From contig NZ_CH672387.1 of the NCBI RefSeq assembly GCF_000153465.1, forward strand, positions 1,868,046 through 1,932,045: a stretch of 64,000 nucleotides of DNA, written 5' to 3'. The translations under genes were made by a program, and so were the position numbers. Positions 9,401 to 15,684 of the stretch are shown here, one piece after another. The notes below the pieces were generated by a model. That model worked only from the letters and a program-made list of their open reading frames with translations, was not told the DNA's origin and did no database searches. The stretch's first letter is position 1. The number at the start of each line of letters is the position of its first letter. Source of the DNA: Aurantimonas manganoxydans SI85-9A1. GTDB lineage: Bacteria; Pseudomonadota; Alphaproteobacteria; Rhizobiales; Rhizobiaceae.

Positions 9401-9957
9401 ACGAGTACAAGACGACGCTGAAGCGTCTGCGGGTACAGACCCATGCTGAGGTGATCCATGCGGTCAAGCGCGGCGCCACCGCCGGCAAGCTGGCCGGGAC
9501 GGTGACCTCGCGCCAGGAGCGCAAGACCCGCAGCGGCGGCAAGCTCGGTATCATCCAGTTGTCCGATCCGAGCGGCCAGTACGAGGTCGTCTTGTTCTCC
9601 GAAGCGCTCTATGCCTTTCGCGACCAGCTCGAGCCGGGCTCCTCGGTGATCGTCGGCGTGTCGGCCGAGGAGCGACCGGAAGGGGTCTCGTTCCGCGTCC
9701 AGTCGGTGCAGTCGCTGGAGGACGAGGCCGTGCGCATGCAGAAGGCGCTGCGGGTGTTCATGCGGGACGCCAACCCGCTGCAGGCCTTCAGAAGCCAGTT
9801 GCGCGCCGACGGCGACAGCGAGATTTCGCTGGTTCTGGTCCGCGACGGCGGCGAACGGGAGGTGGAGATCACGCTGCCAGGCCGCTACCGGGTCTCGCCG
9901 CAGATGGCGAGTGTGGTGAAGGCGGCGCCCGGCGTCCTCGACGTCGAGCTTCTATAG
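6496..9957 (+). CDS. dnaE: DNA polymerase III alpha subunit, replicative type (DnaE1)
   Basis: The 1153-residue catalytic subunit of the replicative polymerase. The N-terminal PHP domain (HLRVHSAFSLLEG) is followed by the C-family polymerase core. The catalytic acidic residues are in PDFDIDF (D417, D419) and KFDFLGL (D573). The beta-clamp-binding motif QHDMFG is at about 924-929, and a C-terminal OB-fold (GTVTSRQERKT region) follows. Length, N-terminus and the OB-fold fit DnaE1, not the shorter error-prone DnaE2/ImuC. It lies downstream of the SOS-controlled micropeptide with no clear terminator between, so partial SOS co-transcription is possible but unproven. Confidence 0.97.
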   Translation: MASDTKPKFVHLRVHSAFSLLEGALKLDQIIKFAKGDDAPAIGICDTNNLFGALEFSEKASKAGIQPITGCQIDVEFSDCEESRGGRRERSLSSIAPLVLIAATEAGYANLVEIVSLAYLGHADNPRPHVLFEWLETRSEGIIALTGGPLGPIGSAIAADRSDLARSRMERMAPVFGDRLYVELQRHEGRSRKVEADTLQLAYDMALPLVATNEPFFLKADDFEAHDALIAVAGNRLVSQEDRRRLSRDHSLKSQNEMSVLFADLPEALHNTVEIAQRCSYRPRTRAPILPRFAGADADAAEAEAAEVAELRRQAIEGLEARLAAHGLAPGETAESYRERLEFELSIIERMKFPGYFLIVADFIKWAKAQGIPVGPGRGSGAGSLVAYALTVTDLDPLRFSLLFERFLNPERVSMPDFDIDFCQDRREEVIRYVQEKYGREQVGQIITFGTLQARAVLRDVGRVLEMSYGQVDKLCKLVPQNPANPVTLAQALVEEPRLQEAREKEEIVDRLISIALKLEGLYRHASTHAAGIVIGDRPLSQLVPMYRDPRSDMPVTQFNMKWVEPAGLVKFDFLGLKTLTVLQKAVELIARTGPTIDLSAIPLDDARTYEMMTRGETVGVFQVESVGMRKALIGMRPDRFEDIIALVALYRPGPMENIPTYNARKHGEEEPDFIHDKIAPILKETQGVIIYQEQVMQIAQVLSGYSLGEADLLRRAMGKKIRAEMDKQRVRFVEGAVANGLDKTQSNMIFDLLAKFADYGFNKSHAAAYALVAYQTAYLKANHPVEFLAASMTLDAGNTEKLNDFRMDAMRLGIKIVPPSVQTSFRQFEVGENKIFYALAAIKGVGEQAVDHIVATRGDGSFQSLEDFCARIDPKIVNKRTLEFLIAAGALDCFGHERALLCANIDLMASYALRVHEGRASGQHDMFGGAGSEPEPLHLNPAQLWTSSEKLLREFQAIGFYLSAHPLDEYKTTLKRLRVQTHAEVIHAVKRGATAGKLAGTVTSRQERKTRSGGKLGIIQLSDPSGQYEVVLFSEALYAFRDQLEPGSSVIVGVSAEERPEGVSFRVQSVQSLEDEAVRMQKALRVFMRDANPLQAFRSQLRADGDSEISLVLVRDGGEREVEITLPGRYRVSPQMASVVKAAPGVLDVELL

Positions 9958-10028
9958 GCGAGAGCGCGGATGCGGGCACCGCCTGCCGCGGCCTCGGCGC
10001 TTGGAAATGGCCGGGGGAACGACGCGGA

Positions 10029-10050
10029 TCGCGATCGTCGGGGATCGCGA
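10029..10050. terminator. Hairpin between convergent dnaE and HAD genes
   Basis: TCGCGATC and GATCGCGA form a perfect 8-bp stem with a GTCGGG loop in the 151-base gap between two convergent genes. There is no T-tract on either strand. It may help end transcription from both sides, but it is not a textbook intrinsic terminator. Confidence 0.35.
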
Positions 10051-10108
10051 CGGTCAGTGCGCGCAGTGGCGTTCCGTTCCCACGCGGTGGACTGAGCCGG
10101 GCGGAAGC

Positions 10109-10771
10109 TCAGACGGCGGCGCCGAGAATTTCGTCGATGATGCCGCTCGCCTCCTGCCAATTGGTCGCGGCGCGGGCGCCGGTCGGCAGGGCCGGCAGAT
10201 GCTGGCGGAAGACGTCGTTGGCCATGAGGTGGAGGAGATGGGTATCGGGCGCACTCTTGCGGACCGAGGCGAGATTGGGCGGCAGATCGTCGACGAAGAT
10301 GCTGGTGCCGCGCCAGCGCTGGCGCAGTTCGGCGACGACGGCGCCCTTGGAGCGCTCGGTGGCGATCATCGGATAGGCAAGGCCCTCCCGATCGAGAAGG
10401 GCGCGGCGCACATCATAGTAGCTCGGTGTCATGGCCGTCAGGAACAGGATGTCGGTGCGGCGAGCCAGTTGGCGCAGCGTGTCGGACACGCCGGCGACGG
10501 GACGCTGGCGGGTTTCCTGCTCTTCGTAGAGCCGGACGGTCAGCTGGTCGAGTTCGTGGCCGGTGAGTGCGGTCCCGGTCGAGATCGAGCGCACATTGCC
10601 GGTCAGCTTGAAGCTCTCCGGGTGGAGACGCGCGCCGTGTTCCTCCAGCAGGGCCCCGAAGGGCGCGATGAACTCCAGCACCACCTCGTCGATGTCGAGG
10701 ATCAGCAGCGAATCGCTTCGCTGCTCGAGACTGGCGATGGCCGGACCTGCGGTAACGAGGGGGCGGCTCAT
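10109..10771 (-). CDS. HAD-superfamily hydrolase-like protein
   Basis: A 220-residue cytosolic protein with HAD motifs in order. Motif I is LLILDIDEV (Asp26 and Asp28), a motif II-like Thr is in LFLTAMTPS, and a motif IV acidic pair is in SIFVDDLPPN. HAD enzymes usually transfer phosphate through the first Asp; the substrate here cannot be told. Its ATG overlaps the stop of the DUF3572 gene by four bases (ATGA), so the two are probably co-translated. The upstream in-frame extension overlaps that gene and is rejected. Confidence 0.75.
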   Translation of the reverse strand: MSRPLVTAGPAIASLEQRSDSLLILDIDEVVLEFIAPFGALLEEHGARLHPESFKLTGNVRSISTGTALTGHELDQLTVRLYEEQETRQRPVAGVSDTLRQLARRTDILFLTAMTPSYYDVRRALLDREGLAYPMIATERSKGAVVAELRQRWRGTSIFVDDLPPNLASVRKSAPDTHLLHLMANDVFRQHLPALPTGARAATNWQEASGIIDEILGAAV

Positions 10772-11043
10772 TCGGTCGGCTCGCCCGGACCGGCGAGCGC
10801 CTGCCGCGCGGCCACGACCCGGGCCGGATCGATCTCGGCATCCTCGGCGAAGGCGATGAGCGTCGGCTCGTGGCCGAGAATGAAGTCGAAGACGCCGAGC
10901 AGGAAGCCGGGGGAGGCGGCCACCTGGCGAATCGCGCCGATCTCGATGCCGGTCAGAGCAAGGAACCGGTCGAAGAGTTTCGGGTCGGCGGCAAGGAACG
11001 AGAGGGCCGTGACGGCGAGCGTCTCGGCCGCCGCCCGGTCCAT
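10768..11043 (-). CDS. DUF3572 family protein
   Basis: A 91-residue helical protein (ETLAVTALSFLAADPKLFDR) of the DUF3572 family, a small alphaproteobacterial family of unknown function usually found beside divK-pleD, as here. The start at 11043 matches the usual length. The frame continues to an ATG at 11106 and a GTG at 11112, the latter behind AAGAAG, so a version about 21-23 residues longer cannot be excluded. It overlaps the HAD gene by four bases and is divergent from divK. Confidence 0.7.
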   Translation of the reverse strand: MDRAAAETLAVTALSFLAADPKLFDRFLALTGIEIGAIRQVAASPGFLLGVFDFILGHEPTLIAFAEDAEIDPARVVAARQALAGPGEPTE

Positions 11044-11189
11044 TGCAGGCGCTCGCGCGCCGGTCCGCAACCATTTGTTATCGTTAAGAGATGGCAACCT
11101 GTCCATTCCCACTTCTTAAATCAAATCCGAGTAGAAGAGGCCATCGATAGCCGAAGCATGAGGGCTGGTCGAGGCAAGGAGTGCCGTCA

Positions 11190-11561
11190 ATGGCGAAAAC
11201 CGTGATGATCGTCGAGGACAACGAGCTGAACATGAAGCTCTTCCGCGATCTGGTCGAGGCGCACGGCTATCGGACGGTCCAGACCCGTAGCGGGCTGACC
11301 GCCACGGAGCTGGCCCGCGAACATCGACCCGACCTGATCCTGATGGACATCCAGCTGCCGGAGATTTCCGGGCTGGACGTGACCCGTCAGCTCAAGGAGG
11401 ACCCCGAGCTGTTTCGCATCCCCGTGATCGCCGTCACCGCCTTCGCGATGAAGGGCGACGAGGAACGGATCCGCCAGGGGGGCTGCGAAGCCTATATTTC
11501 CAAGCCGATCTCCGTGACCAAGTTCATCGAGACGATCCGCTCGTTTCTCGGCGACGCCTGA
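11190..11561 (+). CDS. divK: Single-domain response regulator DivK
   Basis: A 123-residue receiver domain with the acidic pocket in MIVEDNE, the phospho-acceptor Asp53 in [10 protein letters not shown], Thr in AVTAF, and Lys in ISKPIS. DivK controls the cell-cycle kinase circuit that sets CtrA phosphorylation, with DivJ and PleC as partners in alphaproteobacteria. AAGGAG precedes the ATG at 11190; the frame's earlier GTG at 11181 lies in that ribosome binding site and is not used. pleD follows after nine bases, so the two form an operon. Confidence 0.95.
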   Translation: MAKTVMIVEDNELNMKLFRDLVEAHGYRTVQTRSGLTATELAREHRPDLILMDIQLPEISGLDVTRQLKEDPELFRIPVIAVTAFAMKGDEERIRQGGCEAYISKPISVTKFIETIRSFLGDA

Positions 11562-11570
11562 GGAGTTGTC

Positions 11571-12935
11571 ATGACCGCACGGATCCTGATCGTCGACGAC
11601 CTCGAGATCAATCTCCGGGTCCTGGAAGCGCGCCTGACGGCCGAATATTACGACGTGGTGACCGCCACCAGCGGGGCCGCCGCGCTGGAGATCTGCCGCA
11701 ACCAGAGCATCGACCTCGTTCTTCTTGACGTGATGATGCCGGAGATGGACGGTTTCGAGGTATGCCGGCTGATGAAGAACGATCCGGAGATGATGCATCT
11801 TCCGATCGTCCTGATCACGGCGCTGGACCAGCCGTCCGACCGTGTGGCGGGGCTGGAAGCCGGCGCCGATGATTTTCTGACCAAGCCCGTTCGGGATCTG
11901 CCGCTGTTTTCGCGCGTGCGCAGCCTGACGCGGCTGAAGCTGACCACTGACGAACTGCGCCGGCGCGCCGAGACCGCGGCCAGCCTGGTGAGCCGGGACG
12001 ATGGGGGCGGCGGCGTCTTTCCGCCATCGACGCGGCTGGCCCTCTTCGCCGACAGTGCCGACGAGGTGCGTCGCCTGCAGAAGCATCTCAAGGGAATCGC
12101 GACCGTCGAGGTCACCGACGACGCAGCGGCCATGCTGGCGGCTGCCACCGCCGGCCAGGTGGACGTCATCCTCGTCGATCTGGCGGCCAGCGCGGGCGAT
12201 CCGCTGCGTCTCGTCTCGCAGTTCCGATCCAATGCGGCGACCCGCCATCTGCCGGTCATCGGCATTGCGGCCGCCGGCGACGATGTCGGCGCGGCCAAGG
12301 CCCTGGAACTCGGCGCCAACGACTATCTGCAGCGGCCGCTCGACCGCAACGAGCTGGTCGCGCGCATCCGCACGCAGCTCCGCCGCCGTCGCTACGACGA
12401 TTGCCTGCGGCGCTCCGTCGAGGAGACGCTCGCCATGGCGCTGTCCGATCCGCTGACGGGGCTGCACAACCGGCGTTTCATGGAAACGCATCTGGACAAG
12501 GCGGTGGTGCGGGCGCGCGAGACCGGGGTCGGCTTTTCCGTGCTGATGGCGGATATCGACCATTTCAAGCGCATCAATGACGGCTGGGGCCATGGGGCCG
12601 GGGACCTGGTGCTCAAGGACTTCGCCCGGCGGCTCAGCGGCTCCCTGCGGGCCAGCGATCTCGCCTGTCGGTTCGGCGGCGAGGAATTCGCCGTGCTGAT
12701 GATCGGCGCCGACGAGACCACCGCAATGGCGGTGGCCGACCGGATCCGACGGAGCGTGTGCGACCTGCCGTTCCAGATTGCCGGCGAACTTCTGACGGTG
12801 ACGGTCAGCGAAGGGCTCGCGGTCTTCGACGCGAGGCGTGACAATGCCGCCACGCTGATCGAACGGGCCGACCAGGCGCTGTACGAAGCCAAGCGCGATG
12901 GGCGGAACCGGGTCGGGCTGGCGAAAGCGGCCTGA
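11571..12935 (+). CDS. pleD: Response regulator/diguanylate cyclase PleD
   Basis: 454 residues in the order receiver, degenerate receiver-like adaptor, GGDEF. The first receiver has Asp53 in LVLLDVMMPEMDG. The cyclase signature GGEEF is at 369-373, and an RxxD inhibitory site (RASD) sits five residues before it, so product inhibition by c-di-GMP is expected. PleD makes c-di-GMP when phosphorylated and drives the motile-to-sessile transition during the alphaproteobacterial cell cycle. It is in an operon with divK. Confidence 0.95.
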   Translation: MTARILIVDDLEINLRVLEARLTAEYYDVVTATSGAAALEICRNQSIDLVLLDVMMPEMDGFEVCRLMKNDPEMMHLPIVLITALDQPSDRVAGLEAGADDFLTKPVRDLPLFSRVRSLTRLKLTTDELRRRAETAASLVSRDDGGGGVFPPSTRLALFADSADEVRRLQKHLKGIATVEVTDDAAAMLAAATAGQVDVILVDLAASAGDPLRLVSQFRSNAATRHLPVIGIAAAGDDVGAAKALELGANDYLQRPLDRNELVARIRTQLRRRRYDDCLRRSVEETLAMALSDPLTGLHNRRFMETHLDKAVVRARETGVGFSVLMADIDHFKRINDGWGHGAGDLVLKDFARRLSGSLRASDLACRFGGEEFAVLMIGADETTAMAVADRIRRSVCDLPFQIAGELLTVTVSEGLAVFDARRDNAATLIERADQALYEAKRDGRNRVGLAKAA

Positions 12936-13333
12936 GTCGGGCTACGCGACGCTTTGCGGCGGGCACGGCCTCCACGAAGCGCAGCGGCGCAGGCGTCTTA
13001 ACCAATGTTTAAAACTTCATGCGCGGTGAGCATGTGATGTCGTTGCATTTGGCGAGGTTCTGGGCGAACCTGCGTTTACACCGAAGGTCAAGGGGTTAGC
13101 CCGGCATCTTCGCAGTTACCCCATGGAATGCTCAGGTCCGCCGCATCTCCTGGGTCCCGTGGGGCGGTCGGTCGGTCAAGTGCAATGGCGGTTTCCTCGT
13201 ACCGTCGCACGAAGACCGGCCGGCCACTTTCGTGTCTGGTCAGGGACCGTCTCTCTTCATCTGGAAATCTTTTGTCATGCGATTTGCGCGATGCGGTCGC
13301 GCGGGTCGATGATGCTCGCAGACTGTCTCGGCC
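12936..13333. other. Intergenic region downstream of pleD
   Basis: A 398-base gap between pleD and the convergent cyclase gene. It holds a CtrA-type box (12998-13012) near its left end. A 26-codon frame (13019-13099) is present but has no ribosome binding site and lies too close to the box. Many relatives carry rpmG (ribosomal protein L33) here; it is absent. No RNA gene is recognised. Confidence 0.5.
12998..13012. promoter_or_regulatory. CtrA-type binding site
   Basis: TTAACCAATGTTTAA is an exact TTAA-N7-TTAA match to the CtrA operator. It lies 63 bases after the pleD stop. All-A/T pairs at this spacing should be rare in DNA this rich in G+C. No gene start is obviously placed to use it, so it may serve an unrecognised transcript or be chance. 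Confidence 0.5.
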
Positions 13334-14284
13334 TCAGGCGGCGATCTCGGTTTCGCCGATGATGATTCGGTCGCGGCCGAGCTGCTTGGCGCGGTAGAGC
13401 GAGGCGTCGGCGGCGGCGATGAGCGCGTCGGGCGTGACGGAGCGATCGCTGCGGCAGGCCGCGCCGATGCTCAGCGAGACCAAGGGCGGGCAGGACGGGC
13501 ACGGATGCTCGATCGCCGCCCGCTTCAGGGCCGCGAGGATCCGCCGGGCAACCGCAAGGGCGATCTGCATATCGGCATGGGGCAGGATCACCGCGAATTC
13601 CTCGCCGCCGTATCGGGCCACCAGATCACATTCCTGCCGGGTCTCCGAGACGATGAGATCGGCGATGCGCCGCAGGCATTCGTCGCCGCGCTGATGGCCG
13701 AGGGCATCGTTGTAGGGCTTGAAGTGATCGATATCGATCATCAGCAGCGACAGATGCGCCGGGTGCTGCCATTCGGCGGCCAGCCGCTGGTCGAACATGC
13801 GGCGATTGGCGACGCCGGTGAGCCCGTCCTGGCTGGCGAGAGTCTCGAGCGCGGTCTGGGCTTCCTTCTGGGAGGTGATGTCGCGCAGGGTTTCGACGAC
13901 GGCGATCAGAGAGCCGCTCGGCGAATAGATCGGGCCTGCGTCGATCGCCAGATAGCGGCGGGCGCCGCATTGCGGCAGGACGCACCAGTTCTCCGCGGAC
14001 AGCGCGCCATGCTGGTAGGTTTCGCTGCGATTGGCCAGATAGAGTTTGTCGACCAGATCGTCCTCGCCATTGAGGACGAGATCGGCGAGGCACGGACGGG
14101 CGCTCTCGTAGAAGCCGCTCCAGTGCAGCTTGGTCCCGATCACCTCCGCGGCGCGGACTCCGGTCAGCCGCTCACAGGCGCGATTCCAGATCGTGACATG
14201 TCCGCTGGCATCCAGGACGAAGGTGGGAACAACCAGGTGTTCCATCAACTGGACGGCGAACCCTTGCTCGCGATACTCCAACAT
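13334..14284 (-). CDS. PAS-GGDEF diguanylate cyclase
   Basis: 316 residues: an N-terminal PAS domain (about 14-140, including VPTFVLDASG and the PAC-like ETLRDITSQK), then a GGDEF domain with LTGVANRR, MIDIDHFKPYND and the active-site GGEEF at 226-230. The inhibitory RxxD is missing (QECD in its place), so feedback by c-di-GMP is not expected, unlike PleD next door. No transmembrane segment is seen, so a soluble sensor-cyclase is likely. The ATG at 14284 has no clear ribosome binding site, and Met14 is an alternative start just before the PAS core. Confidence 0.9.
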   Translation of the reverse strand: MLEYREQGFAVQLMEHLVVPTFVLDASGHVTIWNRACERLTGVRAAEVIGTKLHWSGFYESARPCLADLVLNGEDDLVDKLYLANRSETYQHGALSAENWCVLPQCGARRYLAIDAGPIYSPSGSLIAVVETLRDITSQKEAQTALETLASQDGLTGVANRRMFDQRLAAEWQHPAHLSLLMIDIDHFKPYNDALGHQRGDECLRRIADLIVSETRQECDLVARYGGEEFAVILPHADMQIALAVARRILAALKRAAIEHPCPSCPPLVSLSIGAACRSDRSVTPDALIAAADASLYRAKQLGRDRIIIGETEIAA

Positions 14285-14628
14285 TATGATCTACACCAAT
14301 TTTTCGTGCCCCTGAAACTTCCGTAAAGGGAAGATAGTGGCCCTTTCCTAACGAGCGGTAACCAACTTGTTCGAATATAAAGATTCCTGACGAATTAATT
14401 GTTCTGCACAATACTTTTGCAATGCAGCAAGTCTGCGGCCTGCCACGTTGCAGGCAGAATGCGCCCTTGTCTCGCCATCCGCTTGAGTTTGAAGCAAATT
14501 TGAAAGAAACGCCGCCGGTTTTCGTGGCTATTCTCATTGCCAGGCCGGGGATGGTTGGCGTTGCCGCAACCCGTTGACAGGGCAGGCGGTTCGCACGCGG
14601 AACTTGCGGGCGCGATTGTCGCTTCGCG
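14285..14628. other. A/T-rich intergenic region upstream of the PAS-GGDEF gene
   Basis: This 344-base gap is richer in A+T than its surroundings and should hold the cyclase promoter on the minus strand. A short dyad TTGC-AATGCA-GCAA lies at 14417-14430. AAAGGG and CCCTTT at about 14325-14346 can form a weak stem. No gene is recognised. Confidence 0.5.
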
Positions 14629-15081
14629 TCAGTTGCGGACGGGCGGCCGTCGCAGGATCTGGTCGAGGCTCTGCAGAAAGCGGGAGCGGTCGGCGTTGGT
14701 GAAGGAGGCGTTGTAGCCCTTGCTCTCGCCGGTCTCGCGCAGATGCTGCTTGAAGGCGCGCATCGACAGCGCCGTGCCGATCGACTCGGGCGTGAATTCG
14801 CGGCCGGTGGGCCCGAGGGCGGCGGCGCTCTTCTCCAGGGCGCGCGCCGCGAGCGGAATGTCGGCGGTGACAACAACGTCGCCGGCCTCGATCGCCTCAA
14901 CGATCCAGTCGTCCGCGGCGTCGGGGCCCTCGGGCACCGTCACGATCCGCGCGTCGGGATAGCGGGACGGGCGCATGCCGCCATTCGACACCAGCACGGC
15001 TTCGGCGCCGTAGCGCCCGGCGACCTCGATGGCTTCGTCCTTGACCGGACAGGCGTCGGCGTCGATCAGCACCTTGATCAT
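14629..15081 (-). CDS. UPF0178/DUF188 (YaiI/YqxD) family protein
   Basis: A 150-residue cytosolic protein starting MIKVLIDADACPVKDEAI, the signature N-terminus of the UPF0178 family. The conserved VVTADIPLAARAL and SIGTALSMRAFKQHLR segments are present. The family has a PIN-like fold with conserved Asp residues, but no reaction is established. The start at 15081 gives exactly the family length; the frame extends to 15291 as sequence antisense-like to the next gene and is rejected. Confidence 0.88.
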   Translation of the reverse strand: MIKVLIDADACPVKDEAIEVAGRYGAEAVLVSNGGMRPSRYPDARIVTVPEGPDAADDWIVEAIEAGDVVVTADIPLAARALEKSAAALGPTGREFTPESIGTALSMRAFKQHLRETGESKGYNASFTNADRSRFLQSLDQILRRPPVRN

Positions 15082-15154
15082 CGGGACAGGGATCCGCGGG
15101 AGGACATCTGCGCGGCGCCGCAGGGGGTCGCTCGTTGCGACGGGGAGACGGCCG

Positions 15155-15511
15155 TCATGCGGATGCGCCCGCCATGGCGGCTTCCAGCCGGGCGATCTCA
15201 CGATCGAGCACATCGCGCCGGGCGCGCAGATTGTCCAGCCGGGCGGCCATGCCGTTCTCGTCGAGATCGACGGTGTCGGGAACCTCGCCATAGCCGCCGA
15301 GCAGCCAGGCCGGGCTGACGCCGAGGATGCCGGAGAGAGTGATCAGGCGGTTGGCCCGCGGCTCGGACCGGTCGCGCTCCCAGCCGCGCATGGTCTCCGG
15401 CTTCACGCCGAGACGCGCCGCGAGTTCGGCGGTGGTGATGCCCAGCGATTCGCGGCCGCGCTGTATGCGCCCGCCCATCGTGTCGCCATCCATCTGCATG
15501 ATATCCGTCAT
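15155..15511 (-). CDS. XRE-family helix-turn-helix regulator
   Basis: 118 residues: an N-terminal helix-turn-helix of the Cro/CI type (TTAELAARLGVKPETMRGWE at about 25-44) and a charged C-terminal coiled coil (ARLDNLRARRDVLDREIARL). It is divergent from pccA with 173 bases between starts, a common regulator-target layout. It is much shorter than PccR/ScfR-type regulators of propionyl-CoA carboxylase, so it is not simply that protein. The start at 15511 is chosen over longer frames because earlier residues look non-coding. Confidence 0.8.
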   Translation of the reverse strand: MTDIMQMDGDTMGGRIQRGRESLGITTAELAARLGVKPETMRGWERDRSEPRANRLITLSGILGVSPAWLLGGYGEVPDTVDLDENGMAARLDNLRARRDVLDREIARLEAAMAGASA

Positions 15512-15684
15512 CGGGCCCTTGCTTCCTTCCTGGCGCGGTTCGCATCCGGACCCGTCGCAGCGCTGCCGCCCGCAGGCGAGGTCCGCGGCGCGGACGGGGC
15601 CATGCGGCTTGCAGTCGGACGGCCCAGAGGTCAAAACGGACGCGATTGCAGGATGCACGATCTGTTCCGGAGTAGCACCCCATC

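Noticed and set aside
6550-9459. A 969-codon open frame on the minus strand
   Set aside because: It is antisense to dnaE, whose catalytic motifs are all intact. Long antisense frames are common in G+C-rich DNA.
13019-13099. A 26-codon frame just after the CtrA-type box
   Set aside because: It has no ribosome binding site, starts six bases after the box (probably before the transcript would begin) and is arginine-rich without a membrane span.
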